Assembly (NCBI GenBank): GCA_947165725.1
Contig: CAMVBL010000003.1
Coordinates: forward strand, 1 to 41,313
Source of the DNA: an uncultured Caryophanales bacterium
GTDB lineage: Bacteria > Bacillota_I > Bacilli_A > RFN20 > CAG-826
Length of the DNA: 41,313 nucleotides
Reading direction: 5' to 3'
The position numbers and the translations under genes are program-made. Below are positions 1 through 5,307 of this stretch, piece by piece (position 1 is the stretch's first letter; the number at the start of each line of letters is the position of its first letter). Below the pieces are notes generated by a model. It saw only the letters and a program-made list of their open reading frames with translations, made no database searches and was not told the origin of the DNA.

Positions 1-48
1 TACAACTTTCTTTTTTGCTTGTTCTTTCAGCGTGTAAATCTTTGGCAA
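1..48. repeat. Terminal overlap (circular assembly join)
   Basis: These 48 bases are identical to 41266-41313, the last bases of the window. The overlap lies inside a minus-strand gene that reads through without a break, so it marks a circular molecule or a circularly permuted genome. It is too short to be a typical phage direct terminal repeat and is most simply an assembly overlap. Confidence 0.9.
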
Positions 49-124
49 ACATAATGATATTCCAAAAATCGTCTATTTCATTTTCATTCAAAACTATTGA
101 TAATGTTTCTGCTCTACATTTCAT
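1..124 (-). CDS. Small hypothetical protein, N-terminal part (gene spans circle join)
   Basis: The ATG is at 124-122 and the reading frame runs off the window start. It continues at the other end and stops with TAG at 41204, giving a 61-residue protein on the circle. The start overlaps the stop of the upstream gene by ATGA, which shows translational coupling inside the minus-strand operon. The protein starts MKCRAETLSIVL and is acidic and lysine-rich with no recognised domain. Function unknown. Confidence 0.75.
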   Translation of the reverse strand, partial: MKCRAETLSIVLNENEIDDFWNIIMFAKDLHAERTSKKESC

Positions 125-468
125 AACAACTCTAGCTCTCCTTCTTTCTTGTTTGGTTTATAAATTTTATATTCGTTATCCATAAAATCACTTCTCACCA
201 GAATCATCTTTTCATCTAACATCATAGTGAATTTTGTCCCATAAGTAATTGTATGGTTAGAAACATCTTTAACGACATCTTCAGCTGCCCCCAAATCGGT
301 CAACAGCGTCTTGTAAATCTCATAAAAATTATTTTTAATTTTATGAGTAGAATATAGTGCTTGTCCACTTGTGAGATTAAACTCGGTTATCTCTTTGTCC
401 TCTTTAGTCCAATCCCACCAAGAAACTGTTTTATCACGATAGTCTATTTGTAAACAAATGTATTTCAT
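121..468 (-). CDS. Hypothetical protein, 115 aa
   Basis: No recognised family. It is a soluble, mixed charged protein rich in Tyr, Trp and Lys. Its start overlaps the stop of the upstream gene by ATGA, so the two are coupled. It starts MKYI and ends in EGELELL. The neighbouring 132-residue protein starts and ends the same way, although the nucleotides of the C-terminal motif differ, so the motif is conserved as protein. The two are probably diverged paralogues or share a terminal recognition motif. It belongs to the minus-strand block of small genes, the usual place for host-takeover or anti-defence factors, but nothing in the sequence proves such a role. Confidence 0.8.
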   Translation of the reverse strand: MKYICLQIDYRDKTVSWWDWTKEDKEITEFNLTSGQALYSTHKIKNNFYEIYKTLLTDLGAAEDVVKDVSNHTITYGTKFTMMLDEKMILVRSDFMDNEYKIYKPNKKEGELELL

Positions 469-863
469 AATAATTCCAATTCCCCTTCATCATTCATCTT
501 GGCTACATATATAAGACCTTTGTCAGTTTTAATACATCCGTAAATATGCCTTGATTGATTAGCAAATTTCCAGCCTAATGCAACGCCTAAATCAGTTGTT
601 GTTTCTGTTTCATATGAATAACAATCAACTAATTCTTCAACGGTGTCTGCTTGTTTGACTATTTCATATTCCCAAAGAGTTCCGTCCTCATAGTAATAAT
701 CATAGAAGATATTGTTATCTATACAACAACAATTTCTATCTTCTTGGTTTTGGTGTGCTTTTAAGACATTTTCTTTTGTGTCAAAATTGTAAACAGGCAA
801 ATTGTATAAACCTTTTCTTTCTAGGTCAATAATTCTGGCATCTTTAGTTCTAATGTATTTCAT
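465..863 (-). CDS. Hypothetical protein, 132 aa
   Basis: No recognised family. The start ATG overlaps the stop of the upstream 51-residue gene (ATGA). It begins MKYI, contains a Cys run (CCCID) near residue 46, and ends in EGELELL like the next gene in the operon. It is soluble and acidic with many Tyr residues. Function unknown; likely an early accessory protein. Confidence 0.8.
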   Translation of the reverse strand: MKYIRTKDARIIDLERKGLYNLPVYNFDTKENVLKAHQNQEDRNCCCIDNNIFYDYYYEDGTLWEYEIVKQADTVEELVDCYSYETETTTDLGVALGWKFANQSRHIYGCIKTDKGLIYVAKMNDEGELELL

Positions 864-1015
864 CTCACAAACCTCGCTACTTCTTCTTTCTTTACAATAA
901 TACCTGCACTATGATATTTAGTATCGCTAAAATAATATTTATCATCAGTTTCTTTATCTAGTTCATAACCTTCTAGATTAATGATTTTGCCTGATTTCTT
1001 CACAATGTATTTCAT
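860..1015 (-). CDS. Hypothetical protein, 51 aa
   Basis: A 51-residue frame beginning MKYIVKKSGKII. It is preceded by the strong ribosome binding site AGGAGG and coupled on both sides: TAATG with the upstream gene and ATGA with the downstream one. The MKYI start is shared with the next two proteins of the operon. No domain recognised. The tight coupling supports a real gene. Confidence 0.75.
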   Translation of the reverse strand: MKYIVKKSGKIINLEGYELDKETDDKYYFSDTKYHSAGIIVKKEEVARFVR

Positions 1016-1167
1016 TAATCTCTTTCCTCCTGTAATCTACCAACGTATTCATCGTGGTCAGTATGTATTACGATAACATTACCATCAATTACCATATAAG
1101 TTTTACCTGATTTTAACGCCTCTAAGGTGTCAATCCATTTGTCATTAACTTTAATGTGTCTAAGCAT
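1015..1167 (-). CDS. Hypothetical protein, 50 aa
   Basis: A 50-residue frame beginning MLRHIKVNDKW. Its start lies inside the end of the upstream gene (8 bp overlap) and its stop overlaps the next start (TAATG). Soluble, with no known domain. The operon context and couplings support a real gene of unknown function. Confidence 0.7.
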   Translation of the reverse strand: MLRHIKVNDKWIDTLEALKSGKTYMVIDGNVIVIHTDHDEYVGRLQEERD

Positions 1168-1393
1168 ATTCTACCTCCCCCACATCTAATATGAATTCAA
1201 CTGTGCACATCTTACCACAAAATCTAAGGAAGTGTGTTTGGTGTGTGAATAACATTCTTAGAATTTGGTCAGCATTGCTTTCTTTGATATGCAACAACTT
1301 TGCAAACTCACGAACATTACCACACAAACCTAACAATGTTTCTCCTTCTTCTTCAGGCCCATAAACGCCTATTAAGTATTTACCTTTATACAT
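1160..1393 (-). CDS. Hypothetical protein, 77 aa
   Basis: The ATG follows a GAGGAGG site by about 11 bases. The central part (roughly residues 25-50, with AKLLHIKESNADQIL) looks like a small helical segment of the kind found in short DNA-binding phage proteins, but the match is too weak to call a domain. It overlaps the next gene by 8 bp. Function unknown. Confidence 0.75.
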   Translation of the reverse strand: MYKGKYLIGVYGPEEEGETLLGLCGNVREFAKLLHIKESNADQILRMLFTHQTHFLRFCGKMCTVEFILDVGEVEYA

Positions 1394-1409
1394 GGCAGAA
1401 ACAACCTCC

Positions 1410-1610
1410 TCAAATCCAATAACCTTTGACGGCCTTAAACCAGGCGCTATCCGTGTCTTTCTTAACGATACGGGTTAAATCTAACTTAGGTCCCCATTTG
1501 GTCTCACGGAGTTTGGCTAAACAATCCTCTGCTTCCGGGCGAGTATCAAATGGTTTCACGTGAATTGTTCCATCTTTGAGATAGACAACTAAGTAATATT
1601 TAATGTTCAT
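1410..1610 (-). CDS. Hypothetical protein, 66 aa
   Basis: The frame is open further upstream, but the start at 1610 (MNIKYYLVVYLKDG) is preferred. It follows GAGGAAG by a normal distance and overlaps the end of the upstream gene by only 11 bp. The protein is small, beta-rich at the N-terminus and basic towards the C-terminus. No recognised family. Confidence 0.7.
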   Translation of the reverse strand: MNIKYYLVVYLKDGTIHVKPFDTRPEAEDCLAKLRETKWGPKLDLTRIVKKDTDSAWFKAVKGYWI

Positions 1611-1797
1611 ACAATTCTTCCTCTGTTCCGTCTGGATAATAGATGTTAACACGTTGGAACTTGCTATTGTGTTGAATGGTCCTAACACTAGCACACTTCT
1701 TATCAATGCTCACGATAACATTTTCACCATCGTCATTCATACCTACACCGGCTTCAATGTATCCGAACTGATTAACTAACTCTTCGTATCGGGTCAT
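1600..1797 (-). CDS. Hypothetical protein, 65 aa
   Basis: Second gene after the minus-strand promoter, 2 bp from the preceding gene. It is a small acidic protein with a GVGMNDDGENV stretch. No family recognised; probably an early phage protein. Confidence 0.75.
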   Translation of the reverse strand: MTRYEELVNQFGYIEAGVGMNDDGENVIVSIDKKCASVRTIQHNSKFQRVNIYYPDGTEEELYEH

Positions 1798-1799
1798 AA

Positions 1800-2054
1800 C
1801 TAGTAAATCTTCTCCTCAAGGTTATCTCTTGTGTTCTCAACATCGTCTTCAGCACCATCTAACGCTGATGCAACATCGTCCATCCATTCTTGGCGTTCTT
1901 CTTGTTCAGGTGTTAAGTCATCCCAACCTTCGTATGGTTCAATCTCATCTCTAGTTTCTTCAACCTCGTTCTTAAGGTCATCAATCTCATCTCTAACTTC
2001 TTCTAGTTTTTCAATGAGTTTCTTTAATCTTGCTCTAACTTGTGTCTTTGTCAT
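1800..2054 (-). CDS. Acidic coiled-coil protein, 84 aa
   Basis: First gene of the minus-strand operon, with AAGGAG upstream and a promoter at 2084-2112. Nearly the whole protein is predicted helix. A basic start (TQVRARLKKLIEKL) is followed by heptad-like Glu/Asp/Leu repeats and a Pro/Trp break near residue 40, so it should form a coiled-coil hairpin. It is strongly acidic, the kind of composition seen in DNA mimics and scaffold-like regulators, but no function can be assigned. Confidence 0.8.
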   Translation of the reverse strand: MTKTQVRARLKKLIEKLEEVRDEIDDLKNEVEETRDEIEPYEGWDDLTPEQEERQEWMDDVASALDGAEDDVENTRDNLEEKIY

Positions 2055-2083
2055 TTTCTAAGTTCTCCTTTACTGACAACTAT

Positions 2084-2112
2084 ATTATATAATAATGGAG
2101 TTCGTAAATCAA
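2084..2112 (-). promoter_or_regulatory. Promoter of the minus-strand operon
   Basis: On the minus strand, TTGATT (2112-2107) and TATAAT (2089-2084) are separated by exactly 17 bp. The first gene starts 30 bp further on. The sequence AGGTATTGATTT around the -35 is also found at the 14944 promoter. Confidence 0.8.
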
Positions 2113-2331
2113 TACCTTTTTTATAATTTTTTTATATATCCTTTATATATTATTTATATATATATGATTTAAGGGTTCTAAGGGTTTTCGCCTTTTCTTA
2201 AAACTTTTTTATATATACGTTATACGATTTATATAGAAAACCCTTAAACTATTAATTATAATATACTACGATATTATAAAACCCTTAAACAACCCTTAGA
2301 AACCCTTAAAACCCTTAAATTGGCAAAACTT
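2113..2331. repeat. AACCCTTAA repeat cluster with AT-rich tract (origin or operator candidate)
   Basis: A non-coding stretch between divergent promoters. Positions 2120-2168 are almost pure A/T. Two copies of the repeat point left (2169-2177, 2179-2188). Five point right (2237-2249, 2278-2290, 2291-2299, 2300-2310, 2308-2320) with core AAACCCTTAA. The leftward copy at 2180 and the rightward copy at 2237 form an 11-bp inverted repeat around a CTTAAAACTTTTTT block. The same architecture occurs at 19141-19357. AT-rich DNA beside iterated repeats fits a replication origin, but binding sites for the XRE regulator encoded just downstream are equally possible. Confidence 0.8.
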
Positions 2332-2362
2332 TTCCAAATCTTATTTTATCCTATTATATAAT
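2332..2362 (+). promoter_or_regulatory. Early rightward promoter
   Basis: A perfect TATAAT at 2357-2362 sits 24 bp before the regulator gene. There is no good -35 at 17 bp. Instead TTCCAAATCTTA lies 19 bp upstream of the -10 box, and the same box at the same distance is found before 8903. This may be an activator site or a poor -35. Confidence 0.65.
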
Positions 2363-2385
2363 AATGGTGTGAAAGGAAAAGTAAG

Positions 2386-2583
2386 ATGCTACAAGAATAC
2401 TTGAAAGGATATAGATACAAGAATAATCTAACACAGAAGCAAATGGCACACAACTTACAAACAACACAGTCTTACTATTGTGAATTAGAGTCTGGAAGAA
2501 GAGTTCCAGGATTCAAAATGACAAGTAAGTTAGCGTCATTCTTCAAAGTAAGTGAATCTTATATTAGAAAATTATGCAAATAA
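2386..2583 (+). CDS. XRE/Cro-family helix-turn-helix regulator
   Basis: A 65-residue protein that is essentially one helix-turn-helix domain. The stretch NNLTQKQMAHNLQTTQSYYC followed by ELESGRRVPGFKMTSKLASFF has the classic XRE order (TQ..MA, S.YY..E.G.R.P). It is the first gene of the rightward operon, directly beside the repeat cluster, so it probably binds this control region and switches early transcription. It has no dimerisation or cleavage domain, so it is Cro-like rather than CI-like. Its end overlaps the next gene by 10 bp. Confidence 0.88.
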   Translation: MLQEYLKGYRYKNNLTQKQMAHNLQTTQSYYCELESGRRVPGFKMTSKLASFFKVSESYIRKLCK

Positions 2584-3443
2584 CTAACAAATTAAACTTA
2601 CCAGAATCCTTCGTGAATTACGTTAACGGTGATGACCATCCAGTAGTTCCAAATAGATACTCCTGCACGGAGATATTAGGTTCTACTCGTGAAATCATAT
2701 TAAACCGTAGATACCACGATAAAATTAGTGTTGACGTAGCCGATATGGTTCCAGCATTATTTGGAACAGCAGTCCATCAAATCCTAGAGAATAATACACC
2801 GGTATTAGAGACTGGATTAGAGACAGAATATTCTGTGGAAGTTGAATTCGGTAATCAAACATTGTCTGGTAGAATTGACTTACTAAATACTAAAGAGTTA
2901 AGCATTGAAGATTACAAAACTTGTTCCACCAGTAAAGTTATGCACAAAGACTTTGATGACTGGTATAAACAAGGAATGGAATACGCCTACCTTGTATGGT
3001 TAAGAAGAGGTATCATTTGCAGAAAGTTAAAGTTCTATGCCTTGATGAAAGACTGGTCAAAGATTAAAGCCAGTGTTGGCGGCGAATATCCAGCAAGTCC
3101 TATTTATGTATGGGAATACAATATACAAGATAGTGATTATGATTTTATCGCACGATATATCAAGGTTAAGTTGAATGACTTATACTTTGCGGAGGCTTTA
3201 CCTGATGACCAGTTACCAATGTGCACCGACGAGGAAAGATGGCATACAGGAACTAAATATGCCGTGTACAAGAAAGTCGGTGATACAAGAGCGGCGTATG
3301 TTGCGGATACGCAAGAAGACGCTTGCAATTACATTTCTAACAAGTGCGGAGGCGCTGGTGAGATTGTAGTTCGTAAAGGCGAATACTTGAAATGTAAACT
3401 TTATTGCAGTTGCAGTAAATTCTGTAAGAGAGGAGAAGATTAA
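2574..3443 (+). CDS. Cas4/RecB-like PD-(D/E)XK nuclease with probable Fe-S cluster
   Basis: A 289-residue nuclease. It shows the expected order GTAVHQILE (H68), GRIDLL (D102) and DYK (D113, K115), the metal-binding core of the RecB/Cas4 exonuclease family. The C-terminus has a cysteine cluster (C274, C278, C280, C284), and C31 could be a fourth ligand, as in Cas4 and AddB, where an Fe-S cluster holds the fold together. It lies with Sak4-like and SSB-like genes, a standard phage recombination set, so it probably resects DNA ends for annealing-type recombination. It starts inside the end of the regulator gene. Confidence 0.82.
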   Translation: MQITNKLNLPESFVNYVNGDDHPVVPNRYSCTEILGSTREIILNRRYHDKISVDVADMVPALFGTAVHQILENNTPVLETGLETEYSVEVEFGNQTLSGRIDLLNTKELSIEDYKTCSTSKVMHKDFDDWYKQGMEYAYLVWLRRGIICRKLKFYALMKDWSKIKASVGGEYPASPIYVWEYNIQDSDYDFIARYIKVKLNDLYFAEALPDDQLPMCTDEERWHTGTKYAVYKKVGDTRAAYVADTQEDACNYISNKCGGAGEIVVRKGEYLKCKLYCSCSKFCKRGED

Positions 3444-3646
3444 TGCGAGAAAGATTAGAAAGTTTGTTATCTAGACTTATTCAAAATGTCAAAGAAGGCA
3501 AATTAGATGAAAGAATTACTTCATATGAAAATTATGATAGTAACTATGTCTTTCCAAAACCAAGAGTTATCGTTAAAATTGAATTAACAAGTGGTAAGAC
3601 TGCTAAGATTGACATTACAGACTATTTTGAGGAGGAAACAAAATAA
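3443..3646 (+). CDS. Hypothetical protein, 67 aa
   Basis: Coupled to both neighbours by TAATG overlaps. The first 25 residues are a charged helix and the second half is beta-rich (RVIVKIELTSGKTAKIDITDYF). No known family. Its location inside the recombination cluster suggests an accessory role there. Confidence 0.75.
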   Translation: MRERLESLLSRLIQNVKEGKLDERITSYENYDSNYVFPKPRVIVKIELTSGKTAKIDITDYFEEETK

Positions 3647-3774
3647 TGGGTAAGAAGAGTCCTTATGAAGAAAGAATCTTAGAAGAGATTAGATGCCTTC
3701 ACGCCAAAGAAGAGATGCTATATGCTATCTTAAAAGACGTAAGAGCCAAAAAACCAGAAAAGGAGGAGAAGTAA
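3646..3774 (+). CDS. Hypothetical protein, 42 aa
   Basis: A short frame starting MGKKSPYEERILEEI, coupled to the upstream gene by TAATG and ending directly before the GTG start of the next gene. It is a single charged helix ending in a KPEKEEK tail. The AGGAGG in its last codons serves the following gene. Small but well supported by context. Confidence 0.65.
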   Translation: MGKKSPYEERILEEIRCLHAKEEMLYAILKDVRAKKPEKEEK

Positions 3775-4410
3775 GTGGGTATTCCAGTATTAATTATGGG
3801 TCGTAGCGGCTCAGGTAAAAGCGCATCATTAAGAAACGCCAAAGAACCTATCTTCGTGATTAATGTTAACAAGAAACCATTACCATTCAAAACTAACGAG
3901 AATTTGAAAGTTATGAATTGTGATGAATATCTAATGATTAAAAGTTCCTTAGTAAAAGCGAACGAAAAAGGTATCAAAGTTGCAGTTATTGATGATGCTG
4001 GTTATCTTATGACAAGTAAGTTTATGGCTGGTCATAAGCAAGCCAAAGGTAATTCACAGTTTGATTTATATAATGAAATTGCTGATAATTTTTATTCCTT
4101 AATTAAATATATTGTTGATGAATTACCAAACGATATGACCGTCTTTATCATAATGCACGAAGAAATGAATGATATGGGTTATAGTAAACCAAAAACCATC
4201 GGCAAGTTGTTAGATGACAAAGTTTGTGTAGAAGGTATGTTTACTATCGTGTTACATTCATTGAAGTTAGACGGTAAATACGTATTCGCGACAAACACCG
4301 ACGGATTAGATGTTACTAAGAGTCCGATTGGAATGTTTGATGAAGAATACATTGATAACGATATTCAATTAGTTGTAAATAGAATTAGAGAATATTACGG
4401 AGGTAAATAA
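3775..4410 (+). CDS. Sak4-like RecA-fold ATPase (recombinase)
   Basis: A 211-residue P-loop ATPase beginning with GTG, chosen because AGGAGG lies just upstream and the P-loop starts at residue 9. Walker A is GRSGSGKS (residues 9-16) and Walker B is VAVIDDAG (D73, D74). Size, motif spacing and the pairing with an SSB-like gene and an exonuclease match the Sak4 family of phage single-strand annealing ATPases. It probably promotes strand annealing on SSB-coated DNA during replication-coupled recombination. Other AAA/RecA-type phage ATPases are an alternative. Confidence 0.8.
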   Translation: MGIPVLIMGRSGSGKSASLRNAKEPIFVINVNKKPLPFKTNENLKVMNCDEYLMIKSSLVKANEKGIKVAVIDDAGYLMTSKFMAGHKQAKGNSQFDLYNEIADNFYSLIKYIVDELPNDMTVFIIMHEEMNDMGYSKPKTIGKLLDDKVCVEGMFTIVLHSLKLDGKYVFATNTDGLDVTKSPIGMFDEEYIDNDIQLVVNRIREYYGGK

Positions 4411-4413
4411 ACT

Positions 4414-4968
4414 ATGAAACCAATTGAAGGCTATGATTTAGTCAACGAAGCAGGAGATTTTAAGAGACTTCCTGCAGGCATCTACGGTGTTAGAATCACC
4501 AAAGTTGTAGACCATCCAAATGAAGAATACTTAGAAATTCATTCTGACATTGTTAAAGGTGAGTTTGCTAATTATTTCAAAACCTTAGAAGAAAATGGTA
4601 TGAAGGATACTTCTACACATCTACGTTCTTACAAAACCAAAGCATTACCATTCTTCAAAGCATTTATTACTGCTGTTGAAAAAACAAATCCAGGTTACCA
4701 TTGGGACTGGGATGAACAAAAGTTAGTCGGTAAAAATGTTATGGCCGTCTTTGCGGAAGAAGAATACCAAACCAAAGAAGGTAATATTATCGTGGTTACT
4801 AACCTTGTTGAATTCCGTTCATTAGAAGCATTCAAAGAAGGTAGAATCACCGTTCCACCATTAAAGAAGTTGAAACCAGAAGATGTGAGACTTCCTACAC
4901 CATCAGAACCACAAGAATCTAAGAACTTAGAACTTGTTGACATTCCTGATGAAGAATTACCATTCTAA
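4414..4968 (+). CDS. Single-strand DNA-binding-like protein (DUF669-type)
   Basis: A 184-residue protein located next to the Sak4-like ATPase. The body is beta-rich with aromatic residues, and the C-terminus becomes disordered (PPLKKLKPEDVRLPTPSEP) and ends in DIPDEELPF. An acidic tail ending in a hydrophobic Phe is the hallmark of SSB proteins that recruit partners. Phage DUF669 proteins have this size and position. It probably coats single-stranded DNA for the recombinase and primase. Confidence rests on context and tail rather than on a clear OB-fold signature. Confidence 0.65.
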   Translation: MKPIEGYDLVNEAGDFKRLPAGIYGVRITKVVDHPNEEYLEIHSDIVKGEFANYFKTLEENGMKDTSTHLRSYKTKALPFFKAFITAVEKTNPGYHWDWDEQKLVGKNVMAVFAEEEYQTKEGNIIVVTNLVEFRSLEAFKEGRITVPPLKKLKPEDVRLPTPSEPQESKNLELVDIPDEELPF

Positions 4969-5307
4969 AATAATACAGTGCAAGAAAAACGAGGTTGACG
5001 TATTATCGGTGACCATCCAGGTTGTCGCTTCTCCACAGGTTTGGACAATCTGATTAGATAGTTGATTAATACTCCAAAATTCAAATAATCTATGCGCTAA
5101 AGAATAATTTTTGCTAAAACTCTTATGTATGTGTCTACTAATATCATAATCAATAATCCAAGTATCAACTGTCTAATTACGAGTAAGGCGTCGGGCTTAA
5201 TTAGGTTCAACTCCTGACTTACTCTCCATTTTAGTTCCCCTAAAAACTTCCGGTAGTAAAAGTTCCTTAACAGCAAAGGTTTATAAACTACCATCCCGGA
5301 GGCAATT
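4969..5307 (+). ncRNA. Structured non-coding leader before the primase gene
   Basis: A 339-bp gap without a convincing gene. A possible promoter is TTGATT (5062-5067) with AATAAT about 16 bp on. Three hairpins follow in tandem. The first has a 7-bp outer stem 5181-5187/5218-5224 and an inner arm whose loop reads TTCAACT. The second is TTTTAG/CTAAAA at 5229-5234/5240-5245. The third is GGTAGT/ACTACC at 5252-5257/5287-5292, extended by CTTCC (5247-5251) pairing with GGAGG (5298-5302), which is the ribosome binding site of the primase gene. The layout suggests translational control by an RNA switch or a protein. It matches no riboswitch family I know. Confidence 0.55.

Noticed and set aside
1..48. 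Biological direct terminal repeat
   Set aside because: Only 48 bp and inside a gene that is intact on the circle; better explained as an assembly overlap of a circular or permuted genome.
1831..2061. Plus-strand frame opposite the acidic coiled-coil gene
   Set aside because: Ser-rich mirror of a Glu/Asp-rich gene, no ribosome binding site; the minus-strand gene has promoter and site.
2237..2320. CRISPR array
   Set aside because: Repeat units are about 10 bp, unevenly spaced and in both orientations, with no spacers of regular length and no cas operon.
5181..5228. A complete tRNA gene
   Set aside because: Acceptor stem and T-arm are present, but there is no room for D and anticodon arms. 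Reported as a tRNA-like element instead.
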